From assembly GCA_033795365.1 (NCBI GenBank), contig JARYGU010000003.1:248001-312000 (forward strand): a stretch of 64,000 bases of DNA, read 5' to 3'. Below the pieces are notes generated by a model that saw only the letters and a list, made by a program, of their open reading frames with translations, was not told the DNA's origin and made no database searches. This stretch comes from JARYGU01 sp033795365. GTDB lineage: Bacteria > Pseudomonadota > Alphaproteobacteria > Rhizobiales > Rhizobiaceae. Of the stretch, positions 17,957 to 26,806 are shown piece after piece (position 1 is the stretch's first letter; every line of letters begins with the position of its first letter). The position numbers and the translations under genes are program-made.

Positions 17957-18130
17957 ACGCAGGTTCCCTCTGCTGTTGGTTCGCCAAATTTTGCGCATAA
18001 AAAAACGCCGCTCGGAAATTGCGTCCACGGGAAGGGAGGTTTCCCGGACAGCAAGAACCTTGCGACGTCTGTGTCTTTGGTGAGCGCCTATCGCGCGCCC
18101 ATTTCGCTCCGATCGCCGTTGACCGGAGCG
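17957..18130 (-). ncRNA. nrtA leader RNA with ANTAR-type tandem hairpins and attenuator
   Basis: About 174 nt separate the predicted start site from the nrtA ATG. The first hairpin (18106-18129) has a 9-bp stem and the hexaloop AACGGC, with A at loop position 1 and G at position 4, the known ANTAR recognition pattern. Five nt later a second hairpin (18082-18100) has a GGGCGC/GCGCTC stem but a 7-nt loop that does not fit the pattern. Further on are a long hairpin (18019-18054) and a run of seven T residues (17999-18005, read on the minus strand) preceded by GAGCGGCG. The CGCTC of hairpin 2 could pair with that GAGCG to form the terminator. NasT should bind here and allow read-through. Confidence 0.65.
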
Positions 18131-18139
18131 TGTCCTATC

Positions 18140-18156
18140 AAGCAACCGCCGTGCCA
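18140..18156 (-). promoter_or_regulatory. Sigma-54 (RpoN) promoter of the nitrate operon
   Basis: On the minus strand TGGCAC-N5-TTGCTT matches the -24/-12 consensus exactly in sequence and spacing. Start of transcription is predicted at about 18130, directly in front of the first ANTAR hairpin. It implies activation by NtrC under nitrogen limitation. Confidence 0.82.
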
Positions 18157-18317
18157 GTTTGCGGCGCCGGCGGCAATTCTTTGAATCTTCTTCTATATTT
18201 CGTAGGAAACCGCGCTGCTTAATCTTTCGCCGCCGCAGGGAAATGCGAATCTTTTAAGCGATTGCCTCCGGATATGCGGAAGCCGCTGCGAGCAATTTGT
18301 GCAGCGAGGAAGGACGA

Positions 18318-19598
18318 TCAAGCCTCGTCAGGCCCTGATCGGACCGGCGATCTGCTGCGTACGGCAAAGGCGGCGACATAGTATTCCAGGGCGCCTGGGT
18401 CGAAGATATGACCGTCCATGAAGCGGTCGCCGTCAGCCTCGCCCTCGATACGCAGGTCCCCGTCGGGCGGGCCGCTGCCGGGCCCGAGCGCTGCGCGATA
18501 CAGATCCGGACGATAGGCCGAAGCAGCCGCCCTGACGCCTTCGGGATCGAGAGCGGCCTGGCCCCAGCGGATCATCTGGCTGTAGATCCACAAAGCCTGG
18601 CTTGGACGCGGATAGTTGGCGAAACCGGCATGGAACATGAAGTAGTTCTCAATGATGCGATGATGGCCCTTCGCATCGAGATTGAACTGGCCGGCAACGA
18701 CATGGCGGATGATATCGACCGGGGCGGCAATGTACCTGGCGTCCGCCAGAACCTCGGCCAGCGCGTCGTGATTTTCCGGCCGGTCGCACCATTTCGCCGC
18801 CGCATCGAGCGCGACGATCAGCCGGGAAACGGTTTCGGGATGGCTTTCGGCCCAGTCCGGACGCATGCCGATCACCTTCTCCGGGGCGGAAGGCCAGATG
18901 TCCTGCTTCGCCGCGACAATGCGCCCGACGCCACGCTCGGATGCCACCATGTTCCACGGCGCTCCGACGCAGAAGCCGTCGATGGCGCCTGCGGCCAACG
19001 CGTCCGAGGTCATCGGCGGTGGCACGACGACGAGCTTCACGTCGCTGTCCGGATCGATGCCGCCAGCCGCCAGCCAATAGCGGAACTCGTAATTGTGCGA
19101 GGAGAAGGGATAGGTCATCCCGAATGTCGGCACATTCTCGTTGCGTTCCCTGATCAGGCGCAGAACCTTCGCCAGCGCGCGGGCATTGTCTAGGGCGCTG
19201 GCGGTTTCGGAAAGTCCAGCGGTTTCGCGCATCCTCTCGAAAAGGCGCGTGGAGAGCGTAATCGCGTTGCCGCCGCGCCCGAGCGAAAAGGGCGTGATCG
19301 TCGGCGACGGGTTCGAGCCGAGGCCGAGCATCGAGGCCACCGGCATCGGCGACAGCATATGCGCGATGTCGAACTGGCGGAAAGCCAGCCGATCGCGGAC
19401 ATTCGCCCAGGAAACGTCCTTGACGAGATCGAGCGTCAGACCTTCCCGCTTCGCAAAGCCGAATTCGGCCGCGGCAATCAGCACGGATGCATCGACGAGC
19501 GGAATGAACCCCGCCCGCAATGTCTTCGCACCTTCCGTCTTCACGAGGGCAGGAGCGGCTCCTCCGTCGCTTGCCCATTTTCCTGCTGTCATCATCAT
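18318..19598 (-). CDS. nasS: Nitrate sensor NasS (NrtA-like, cytoplasmic)
   Basis: Protein of about 426 aa with the NrtA/CmpA binding fold (LRAGFIPLVDASVLIAAAEFG, HMLSPMPVASMLGLG, AGGIDPDSDV, GAPWNMVASE) but no signal peptide or lipobox, as expected for the cytoplasmic sensor that holds NasT until nitrate binds. The ATG at 19598 is chosen because CGGAG sits 5 nt ahead of it; a GTG two codons upstream overlaps that site. It follows nasT by 49 bp on the same strand, and pairing with an ANTAR regulator rules out a transport role. Confidence 0.88.
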   Translation of the reverse strand: MMMTAGKWASDGGAAPALVKTEGAKTLRAGFIPLVDASVLIAAAEFGFAKREGLTLDLVKDVSWANVRDRLAFRQFDIAHMLSPMPVASMLGLGSNPSPTITPFSLGRGGNAITLSTRLFERMRETAGLSETASALDNARALAKVLRLIRERNENVPTFGMTYPFSSHNYEFRYWLAAGGIDPDSDVKLVVVPPPMTSDALAAGAIDGFCVGAPWNMVASERGVGRIVAAKQDIWPSAPEKVIGMRPDWAESHPETVSRLIVALDAAAKWCDRPENHDALAEVLADARYIAAPVDIIRHVVAGQFNLDAKGHHRIIENYFMFHAGFANYPRPSQALWIYSQMIRWGQAALDPEGVRAAASAYRPDLYRAALGPGSGPPDGDLRIEGEADGDRFMDGHIFDPGALEYYVAAFAVRSRSPVRSGPDEA

Positions 19599-19647
19599 AT
19601 CCACTCCGGGTTCCTCCGGATTTCGGCGATGCGCGGATTGCGCGGCA

Positions 19648-20235
19648 TCACATCAAAAGTCCTGCCGCCGTCACCACGCTCTGGGCAATCTCGGACAGCT
19701 TTTTCTTTTCGTTCATCGCGGTCTGGCGGAGCAGCGCGAAAGCCTCGTCCTCGGAAAGGCCCCGCATCTTCATCAGGATGCCTTTGGCGCGCTCGACGAG
19801 CTTGCGCTCTTCCAATGCCGACTTCGCATCGGCGAGCTCGCGCTGCAGGCGGCTGAAGGCGTTGAAACGGCTGACGGTCATATCGAGGATCGGCTTGACC
19901 CGCTCCTTCTTCAAGCCGTCGACGATGTAAGCGGAGACGCCGGCTTCCACCGCAGCTTCGATCGAAGCCGTATCGGAACGGTCTACGAACATGGCGATCG
20001 GGCGGCTTACCGTTCGCGAGAGCTGGAAGAGATGCTCCATCATGTCGCGGTTCGGATTCTCGATATCGATGATGATCACGTCCGGTTGCAGCGTCTCTAT
20101 GACCCTGGCGACGCCGACGACCTCATGAATGACCGTCACCTTCGTATGGCCGGCATCGCGCAGCCCCTCCTCGATGATCGAGGCGCGGATGGCATTTTCA
20201 TCGATCACAAGTATCGCCAGTTCGGATTGCGTCAT
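19648..20235 (-). CDS. nasT: Nitrate-responsive ANTAR antiterminator NasT
   Basis: Protein of 195 aa with an N-terminal receiver-like domain (AILVIDENAIRASIIEEGLRDAG, DVIIIDIENPNRD) and a C-terminal ANTAR domain from about residue 128 (LEERKLVERAKGILMKMRGLSEDEAFALLRQTAM). The ANTAR domain binds paired hairpins in leader RNA and blocks termination. Its target is very probably the nrtA leader. The ATG at 20235 is preferred to one six codons upstream. Its own promoter should lie in the AT-rich 20236-20443 gap shared with the divergent cupin gene. Confidence 0.92.
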   Translation of the reverse strand: MTQSELAILVIDENAIRASIIEEGLRDAGHTKVTVIHEVVGVARVIETLQPDVIIIDIENPNRDMMEHLFQLSRTVSRPIAMFVDRSDTASIEAAVEAGVSAYIVDGLKKERVKPILDMTVSRFNAFSRLQRELADAKSALEERKLVERAKGILMKMRGLSEDEAFALLRQTAMNEKKKLSEIAQSVVTAAGLLM

Positions 20236-20443
20236 CGTGCCACTTTGCCGCACTGCAGCGAATTTGCAAGCTATTTGCCCAAAAATAAAGCTATTTTCTA
20301 AAATGCATAAAATATGTGCTTACAACATAATTATTATACAGCCACCGCCCAATATTTGAGCCGTGAAAATCGCGATCTTAAACCTTGGGGCGGAACAGTT
20401 TCGGACCCCTGGCGGTTGGTGAGCAAACGAGAATGGAGCAGAG

Positions 20444-20947
20444 ATGCAAATCGAGACCGTGTTATTCGGACCCAGCGACTGGGTTCCCAACAACCGCACC
20501 CTTCCGGTGTTGCTCTACCGGGGTGCTTTGGCCGGAGAACGGAACCTCGTTAGAGCATTCGAGGACCGGTTCCATGCGAACGGCTGGGGCGGCTCGTGGG
20601 TGAACGGCGTCTTCTCCTACCATCATTTCCACACGCGCGGGCATGAAGTGCTGGGCATCGCCGCAGGGAGCGCCACACTGCTGATCGGCGGCCCGACCGG
20701 GCGATCTTTCGATGTGGGGGCCGGCGATGCGCTGGTGTTGCCCGCCGGAACCGGTCACCGGCGCATGGAGGCCGGTTCCGACTTCCTTGTCGTCGGCGCC
20801 TATCCGCCGGGGCAGTTCGCCGATATCAGAACCGAAAGAGCTACCCCCGCCGAACTTGCGGCCATAGCCGCGGTGCCACTGCCGGAAGCCGACCCGATCG
20901 GCGGCCAAAGCGGAGCACTGCGGCAGCACTGGCGTAGCGCTGGCTGA
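20444..20947 (+). CDS. Cupin-domain protein
   Basis: Protein of 167 aa with a single cupin barrel. The metal-ligand motif reads SYHHFHTRGHEVLGIAAGSATLLIGG (two His, then Glu and His replaced in part by the HE pair), and the second motif ends GDALVLPAGTGHRRM. It resembles the YjlB-type cupins found next to sugar and nitrogen genes in many Proteobacteria. Start ATG behind GGAGCAGAG. It is divergent from nasT and monocistronic. No substrate can be assigned. Confidence 0.75.
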   Translation: MQIETVLFGPSDWVPNNRTLPVLLYRGALAGERNLVRAFEDRFHANGWGGSWVNGVFSYHHFHTRGHEVLGIAAGSATLLIGGPTGRSFDVGAGDALVLPAGTGHRRMEAGSDFLVVGAYPPGQFADIRTERATPAELAAIAAVPLPEADPIGGQSGALRQHWRSAG

Positions 20948-20979
20948 CAGGCCGGAAACCCGTACCGGGCGGCGAGCCC

Positions 20980-21228
20980 TCAGCACTCGTATTCGATGAG
21001 GTAGACATCGACGCCGACGACGTTCCCGCCTGGTTCGCGCACGAGAGAGGGCACGTATTGGGGCTCCGGCGGAATACACATCCTGCCCGCGACGCTGGTA
21101 TAATCCGTTTCCTGAAGGCCGCCCTCGCTGAACGGCTCGGAGTAGTCATCGGGATCCGGAAGCGCTGCGAAAGAGGGAAGAGTGGAAAACCCGATCAGCG
21201 CTGCCGTCAAAAAATGCAGTTTCATCAT
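20980..21228 (-). CDS. Small exported hypothetical protein (82 aa)
   Basis: MMKLHFLTAALIGFSTLPSFA is a Sec signal peptide. The mature protein is about 60 aa, acidic, with two cysteines (GRMCIPPEP and the C-terminal YEC) that could form a disulphide in the periplasm. The ATG pair is chosen because AAGGTGA precedes it; a GTG three codons earlier would overlap that site. It is not recognised. Confidence 0.55.
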   Translation of the reverse strand: MMKLHFLTAALIGFSTLPSFAALPDPDDYSEPFSEGGLQETDYTSVAGRMCIPPEPQYVPSLVREPGGNVVGVDVYLIEYEC

Positions 21229-21306
21229 GTCGGTCACCTTCGCTGTCTCATGGCGACCAACGGACGCGCCGACGTTAGGTTCCGGCCCGAATCCGAAAAG
21301 CGCGCA

Positions 21307-22695
21307 TCAACGGTCGCGCTCCGCTTTCGACGCCTCCGCGTTCAGTTGCGTCGCGACCAGTCCCGCAACGGACTGTGCCTGCGTTCGTATGTCGGGGACG
21401 GCGGTTATCTCCCAGAACTGGCCGGCCGTCAGCGCCCCGACGGCGAACAGCCGGGCCTGAATGTTGCCGGAGGCATCGAAAAGATGCGACTGCCGGTCGA
21501 CCGAAAGGCCAAGCCCCAGTTCGTCCGGCGCGATCATCCCCCTCGCCCGCATTTCCTCAAGCAGCGGGGAATGCGCGATGCCGGCGCGCTCCATGCCCGT
21601 GCAATTGACGATCCACCGCACATCGAAGGACGCCGTCTCGTGCCTTGCGCGCCTTCTGTAGACGATCCTCGCGCTGTCCGGTCTGTCAGCGATCTCCCGC
21701 AGGTAACCGGCGTGGACAAGGACCACCCCCTCCCGGACAAGGGCATCGAAGCGCGAAAAGACCTCCGGCGCTATGCGATGACGATGGATGTTCCACCAGG
21801 CGAGCCCGTGCCGCAGGAAACGCGAACGCTCGCTTTTCGGCAGGCTTTGCCACAAACCTTGCGTCAGCGGGCGCAGCCCGTCCATCAGCGCGCGCCAGTC
21901 CGCACCGGCGCGCACCTGCCGCCGCAAGGCCCGGAGCACGTCGCTGAGCCTGTCGGGTGGATCGGGCAACACCGGCGTCACCGGAGCCGGACGGCGAAGC
22001 GCATGCGAATGGGGTATGAGGCCGCGGCGCGACAGGACATGAATCCGGCCCTCGTGGCCTTGCGCGCGAAGCGTGAGAACCTGATCCACCATGGTCAGTC
22101 CCGACCCGAGAATGCAGATCTCGTCCGCCGGACCTATCCTCGACAACCAGTCGAACTTCCAGGGGTTGCTGACGACACGCGACCGCGCATGCGGCCCCAT
22201 TCGCCCCCCCGGCACGGGCAGACCCGCATTGCCCAGACCGAGGCACAGCACGACGAACTTTCCCTCGAGCTCGTCACCACTGTCGAGCCGGAACAAGGCT
22301 CCCCTTTCGTTCCGGCGAATGCAGGCGGTGGCCTTCGCCTTGACGAGATCGAGCCTTGTACGGCGGCTGCGTTCACGCAGAAGGGCCGCCAGCGTGTCGC
22401 GCAGATAAAGTCCGTAGTCTCCGCGCGCGGCAAAATCCTCCGCGCTCACCCGGCCATGGCGCCGGCGCAGCCATTCGACGAAATCATCCGGCTGATCCGG
22501 GAACAGGCTCATCCGTCCCGCGGGAACGTTCAGGCGATGAAGAAAGAATTCGCTGCGGTAGGCGGCGCCGCGCCCGAAGCCTGGATCGTCACCAACGACC
22601 GCGATGGAACAGGCGGAAGGCAGTTCCCGCAACAGATGAATCGTGACGGCTATCGCCGAGAAACCCGCCCCCACGACGACGACATCATAGGTCAA
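21307..22695 (-). CDS. FAD/NAD(P)-binding protein (flavin-containing oxidoreductase, YdhS-like)
   Basis: Protein of 462 aa. The N-terminal Rossmann motif is VVVVGAGFSAIAVTIHLL. GFGRGAAYRSEFFLHRLNVPA is typical of the FAD-NAD(P)-binding family (COG4529). A second nucleotide motif appears as ICILGSGLTMVDQVLTL, and the C-terminal WIVNCTGMERAG and LFAVGALTAGQFWEITAVPDIR close the FAD site. The start is a TTG at 22695 behind GGGGAGACC, placing the Rossmann strand at the usual N-terminal position. It is a lone gene and the substrate is unknown; members of the family act as N-oxidising or hydroxylating enzymes. Confidence 0.75.
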   Translation of the reverse strand: MTYDVVVVGAGFSAIAVTIHLLRELPSACSIAVVGDDPGFGRGAAYRSEFFLHRLNVPAGRMSLFPDQPDDFVEWLRRRHGRVSAEDFAARGDYGLYLRDTLAALLRERSRRTRLDLVKAKATACIRRNERGALFRLDSGDELEGKFVVLCLGLGNAGLPVPGGRMGPHARSRVVSNPWKFDWLSRIGPADEICILGSGLTMVDQVLTLRAQGHEGRIHVLSRRGLIPHSHALRRPAPVTPVLPDPPDRLSDVLRALRRQVRAGADWRALMDGLRPLTQGLWQSLPKSERSRFLRHGLAWWNIHRHRIAPEVFSRFDALVREGVVLVHAGYLREIADRPDSARIVYRRRARHETASFDVRWIVNCTGMERAGIAHSPLLEEMRARGMIAPDELGLGLSVDRQSHLFDASGNIQARLFAVGALTAGQFWEITAVPDIRTQAQSVAGLVATQLNAEASKAERDR

Positions 22696-22852
22696 TGGCA
22701 GGTCTCCCCATTTCCGCAGGCATTGCCGGTGTTTGCAAATCCAAGGCGGCAAGAAGGACGCTTCCGCCAGCCGATGAAGACGCGGGCCGCACTATGCAAT
22801 GCGATTGCGCCGCCTGGCGGCGTAACAAACAGAGCGGTGCGCTGCCGCCGCT

Positions 22853-23041
22853 TCAGTACCAGCAAAAAGGATGCGCCCGCCAATAATAGGCCTCGCTTTC
22901 GCGAACGGAGTAGAGCCTGTCGGCGGCTTCCGGCTCCGGACGCTCCCGCTCGTCGTCATGCGGCGGATCGACATGGCGGCTTTCCCCGGCGGGGCGGGAA
23001 ATCCTGATGTCATCGATGAAGGTCTTCAATGCTGCGAACAT
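22853..23041 (-). CDS. Small hypothetical protein (62 aa)
   Basis: A strong ribosome site (AGGAGG, 6 nt spacing) fixes the ATG at 23041 (MFAALKTFIDDI). The centre is highly charged (PPHDDERERPEPEAADRL) and the C-terminus is aromatic (EAYYWRAHPFCWY). It has no signal or membrane span. The organisation looks like a small conserved rhizobial protein; function unknown. Confidence 0.55.
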   Translation of the reverse strand: MFAALKTFIDDIRISRPAGESRHVDPPHDDERERPEPEAADRLYSVRESEAYYWRAHPFCWY

Positions 23042-23331
23042 GCGAACCTCCTGTCTTCGAGACTGCAATTGTTGCACAGCAGAGATAATATTCAATATAG
23101 TCTATTAATTTTATGCTCTTTTATCCGTCACCCTTCCGCTGGTGCGGCACCGGACCGCTTCAAGCTACCGCTACGGGGTTTGGTGATACGGCTGCGCCGA
23201 TGGGCTTGCCAGAGGCATGTTTTTGCCCGGCACGCGCACTGTTTGAAACAGGATTGCACTAATTTTATAGATTATATGGTAAAATCAACCGCATCAGCAT
23301 CTCGTTCGCGCCATGAGAGGAAGGACATCCG

Positions 23332-24549
23332 ATGAGCGGTCTACATCTCCTGAAGGAAACCAAGCCGGACGCAGCCGAAAGCCGGGACCGGCTGTTCGCG
23401 CGGGCGCTCGACATCTCCAAAGACCTCGCGCACAGAGCCGCGGAACTCGACGCCGGGGGAAGACCGCCGCATTCGGAGATCACCGCGCTCAAGGCATCCG
23501 GGCTTCTGAATGCGCTTCATCCGCCGGAAATCGGCGGCGGCGGTCTCGACTGGGTCGACGGCCTGCGGCTGACCCGGATCCTTGCCCGCGGTGAAAGCTC
23601 GATCGGCCAGTTGCTCGGCTATCATTATGTCAACAGCCAGTATGTCTATTGGGCAGCGGACGATCCGGATCAGGCCTGGGAGCTCGGAGCCGAGACCGTC
23701 TCGAAGAGCCTCTATTGGGGCGCGGCCGTCAATCCGCGCGATCCGGGACTGGTGCTCACCCGCGAGGGCGACCATTTTCTCCTGAACGGCCGCAAGACGT
23801 TCTCGACCGGAGCCCACGTCTCCGACCGCATCAACGCCAACGCCGCCCTCGGCGATCAGGTCGCGAATTTCGTCGTGCCGACCGACAGGCCGGGCTACAA
23901 CGCAAACGACGACTGGGACAATATCGGCCAGCGCCTCTCCGACAGCGGCAGCGTCGAGTTCAGGGATTTTCCGGTTTACGGGAGCGATTTCATCCTTCCT
24001 CTGGCCGCGCCCGACACACCGCCGCCAGCGCAGGCGACATTCAATACGCCGCTGATCCAGCTCGTTTTCGTAAATTTCTATCTCGGCACCGCGGAAGGCG
24101 CGCTGGAGACGGCGCTCGACTATGTCCGCACCACGACCCGACCGTGGATAACGTCCGGCGTCTCCAGCGCCGCGGAAGACCCTTACATCCTCGAACGCAT
24201 TGGCGAGTTCACTGCCGCGCTCAAGGCCTCGGTCGCGCTTGCCGACAATGCCGCACTTGCCGTGCAGTCGGCATTGGCGCGCGGGCGTTCGGCGACGGAG
24301 CGCGAACGCGGCGAGGCCGCCGCCGAAGCCTATGCCGCCAAGGTCAGCGCTACGCATGTCTCACTCGAGATTACCTCACGCATCTTCGAGCTGATGGGCG
24401 CGCGCGCAACGGCCTCCCGCCACCGCTTCGATCGCTTCTGGCGCAATGTCCGCACGCATACCCTGCACGACCCGGTCTTCTACAAGGCGCGCGAAGTCGG
24501 CGATTTCGCCCTGAACGGACACATTCCTCCGGTCAGCCTCTATAGCTAG
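23332..24549 (+). CDS. Acyl-CoA dehydrogenase-fold flavin monooxygenase (DszC/SfnB class)
   Basis: Protein of 405 aa with the acyl-CoA-dehydrogenase fold. The N-terminal helical domain ends in HPPEIGGGGLDWVDGLRL, the central strand domain holds LNGRKTFSTGAH, and the C-terminal helices end RFWRNVRTHTLHDP. That last motif marks the DszC/SfnB branch, which uses FMNH2 and O2 to oxygenate sulfur compounds instead of dehydrogenating acyl-CoA. The acyl-CoA base Glu is not evident. Start ATG behind GAGAGGAAGGAC. It ends 7 bp from the convergent paralogue at 24557-25768. No flavin reductase gene is adjacent, so reduced flavin must come from elsewhere. Confidence 0.78.
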   Translation: MSGLHLLKETKPDAAESRDRLFARALDISKDLAHRAAELDAGGRPPHSEITALKASGLLNALHPPEIGGGGLDWVDGLRLTRILARGESSIGQLLGYHYVNSQYVYWAADDPDQAWELGAETVSKSLYWGAAVNPRDPGLVLTREGDHFLLNGRKTFSTGAHVSDRINANAALGDQVANFVVPTDRPGYNANDDWDNIGQRLSDSGSVEFRDFPVYGSDFILPLAAPDTPPPAQATFNTPLIQLVFVNFYLGTAEGALETALDYVRTTTRPWITSGVSSAAEDPYILERIGEFTAALKASVALADNAALAVQSALARGRSATERERGEAAAEAYAAKVSATHVSLEITSRIFELMGARATASRHRFDRFWRNVRTHTLHDPVFYKAREVGDFALNGHIPPVSLYS

Positions 24550-24556
24550 GCTCAGA

Positions 24557-25768
24557 TCAAAGGGCGCCGTTCTTCGGCGGTGCGACATCGTTGAGGTGGT
24601 AATTGCCGACCACGTGATATTTCCAGCGCACCGGATCGTGCAGCGTGTGGGTGCGGGCATTGCGCCAATGGCGGTCGAGACTGAGCCCGAGCTTGGTGGA
24701 GGAGGTTCCGGCGAGCTCGAAAAGCACATTCGTCACTTCGATGGCGATTTCCGTGGTCAGCGTCTTCGCGGCGGCGACCGTCAGCGTCGCGGCAACGGCG
24801 TTTTCCTCCGTGGGATGCGCCCGTGCGGCATCCACCTTGCGGCCCGCGCGCTCGACGAGCGCCTCCGCCGCTTCTATGCGGATCGCCAGATCACCGATTT
24901 TCGCAACCGTCAGCGGATCCTCGGATGCCTTTTCGACGCCGCTGTCCATCCACGGGCGCGCCTTCTCGCGCACGAACGCGACGGTCTCGCGGAACGCGGC
25001 CCGCGCGATGCCGAGATCCACGCCCGCATGGATGATCTGACCGACGGAACCGATCGTGCCGGGCCGTTCGAAGCCACGATGATGATAGACGACGGCATCG
25101 GCCGGCACATAGACATCGGTGAGCACCGTCGTGCCGCTTCCCGTCGTGCGCTGGCCGAAACCATCCCAGTCGTCGACGATCTCGACCCCTTCCGTCCCGC
25201 GCGGAACGAAGGACATCGTGAGGCGCTCCTGCGGGTCGAGAGCGAAGATCGCTATCCAGTCGGCGAAGATGACGCCGGTCGAATAGAATTTGCGGCCGTT
25301 CACGCGAAAGCCGGCTCCGTCCGGGGTGATGCGGGTATTGTAATGGCCGACCGTCTTCGTTCCCTTTTCCGAAAGCGCATTGCCGAAGCGATCGCCGGCC
25401 AGGGCCCGGTCGAAATAGAAGCGCTTCTGCTTCTCGGTCCCGTCGTGGCGCAGAGCCTCGAGGATATAGAAGTGGTTCTGCGGGATCTGCCCGATCGAGC
25501 TGTCGGCTTCCGAGAGGATCGCAGTGATCTCGGCCAGGACCGCGACCGGAACGTCTATGCCGCCATACTCCTGCGGAACGGTGATCGCCAGCAGCCCGGA
25601 ACGCGATAGCCGGTCGAGCTCGGCATCCGGCAAGGTCCGTTCGAGGTCGCGGCGGATCGCCCCGGCGGCAAAGTCCGCGGCAAGGCGGCGCGCCGCATCG
25701 AGCGCCTCCTGCTCGCTCGCGAGGCGATGGGCGCCTGCCGGTTCGGAGAGTTGGGAAGCCAGGCTCAT
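24557..25768 (-). CDS. SfnB-type flavin monooxygenase (acyl-CoA dehydrogenase family)
   Basis: Protein of 403 aa, recognisably SfnB-like: VPQEYGGIDVPVAVLAEI, IPQNHFYILEALRHDGT, VNGRKFYSTGVIFADW, and the C-terminal RHWRNARTHTLHDPVRWKYH. It shares the RxWRNxRTHTLHDP motif with the convergent gene next door but is clearly diverged from it. It is probably an FMNH2-dependent oxygenase for a sulfone or related organosulfur compound. The ATG at 25768 has GGAAGGA upstream; another in-frame ATG at 25807 overlaps the permease stop (ATGA) and may also be used. It is the last gene of the CUT2 transporter operon. Confidence 0.8.
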   Translation of the reverse strand: MSLASQLSEPAGAHRLASEQEALDAARRLAADFAAGAIRRDLERTLPDAELDRLSRSGLLAITVPQEYGGIDVPVAVLAEITAILSEADSSIGQIPQNHFYILEALRHDGTEKQKRFYFDRALAGDRFGNALSEKGTKTVGHYNTRITPDGAGFRVNGRKFYSTGVIFADWIAIFALDPQERLTMSFVPRGTEGVEIVDDWDGFGQRTTGSGTTVLTDVYVPADAVVYHHRGFERPGTIGSVGQIIHAGVDLGIARAAFRETVAFVREKARPWMDSGVEKASEDPLTVAKIGDLAIRIEAAEALVERAGRKVDAARAHPTEENAVAATLTVAAAKTLTTEIAIEVTNVLFELAGTSSTKLGLSLDRHWRNARTHTLHDPVRWKYHVVGNYHLNDVAPPKNGAL

Positions 25769-25803
25769 GACGATAGTCCTTCCGGGTTTGCCGCGGTCCG
25801 GGT

Positions 25804-26805
25804 TCATGCCCCGGCTGCGGCCTTTCTGTTTGCGAAGCTGATGGCAAGAACGGCGAAGATCAGGATGCCGGTGCCGACCTGCTGCCAATAGAAATTGAGG
25901 CCGGTGAGAAGCAGGCCGTTCGCGACGATGCCGAGAAGCAGGACACCGAGGACAGTGCCGGCTATGTTGGGTCTTCCATGGCGGTCGAGCGTCGTCCCGA
26001 TGAACGTCGCCCCTATCGCATTGAGCAGGAAGGCGTTCCCCGAAAACGGTATGTAGACGGTGACTGTCGATGTGAGGATCAGCCCGGCGACCGATGCGAT
26101 CAGGGCGACGAGGACATAGACCGCGGCCAGGTGAAGACGAACGCGGATACCCGAATAGCGCACGACGCCCGGATGGATGCCGATCGACAGGACGACGCGG
26201 CCGAAGCGCGCGCGGGCAAGAACGAGCGCTGCAAGAACGATGACCACAGCAGCAGCAGCGAGCGGCGCCGGAATGCCCGCGACCGTGCCGTGGCCCAGGA
26301 AACGGAATGCCTCGGGCACGCCGGCCGGCGGCAGGTAGACCGGGTTGCCGCCATTGGTCAGGAGCTGCTGCACGCTTCGCCCGACGAACAGCGTTCCAAG
26401 CGTCGCGAGAAAAGGTGAAATTCCCACGCCCGAGATCAGCAGCGCATTGAACACGCCGACGAGCCCTCCGCCGGCAAGCCCCGCAAGGCCTGCCAGCGGG
26501 ATCGGTTGCCCGGCAAGAACGAGGGAAACGAAGGTGAAGCTCGCAAAATCGACGGCCGTGCCGACCGAAAGGTCGATGCCGCCGGCCGAGACAGAGAATG
26601 TCATCGCGATCGAGACGATCCCAAGCAGGGCGAAGTTGTTGACCAGGATGCTTTGCAGATTGCCCGCCGTCAGGAAGCTCGGCGCAAGGGCCGAGAAGAT
26701 TGCGAAGACCCCGACGAGCGCCAGGACCAGCGCATATCTCGCAAGACCGGCCAGTATGCTTGCCGAAGGGGATGCCCCCGCATGCGAAACGGTTGCTCGC
26801 GTCAT
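25804..26805 (-). CDS. CUT2-type ABC transporter permease (RbsC family), second copy
   Basis: Integral membrane protein of 333 aa with eight to ten spans. It carries the RbsC-type motif AGGIDLSVGTAVDF after the second span and AIGATFIGTTLDRHGRPNIAGTVLG near the end. It starts 1 bp after the stop of the other permease gene and so probably forms a heterodimeric channel with it. The family imports pentoses and similar small molecules, but the operon ends in an SfnB-type monooxygenase, so the cargo may not be a sugar. Confidence 0.85.
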   Translation of the reverse strand: MTRATVSHAGASPSASILAGLARYALVLALVGVFAIFSALAPSFLTAGNLQSILVNNFALLGIVSIAMTFSVSAGGIDLSVGTAVDFASFTFVSLVLAGQPIPLAGLAGLAGGGLVGVFNALLISGVGISPFLATLGTLFVGRSVQQLLTNGGNPVYLPPAGVPEAFRFLGHGTVAGIPAPLAAAAVVIVLAALVLARARFGRVVLSIGIHPGVVRYSGIRVRLHLAAVYVLVALIASVAGLILTSTVTVYIPFSGNAFLLNAIGATFIGTTLDRHGRPNIAGTVLGVLLLGIVANGLLLTGLNFYWQQVGTGILIFAVLAISFANRKAAAGA

Positions 26806-26806
26806 G

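Noticed and set aside
18318..19598. Calling this a second nitrate transporter binding protein
   Set aside because: It has no signal peptide or lipobox and is paired with nasT, which fits the cytoplasmic sensor NasS.
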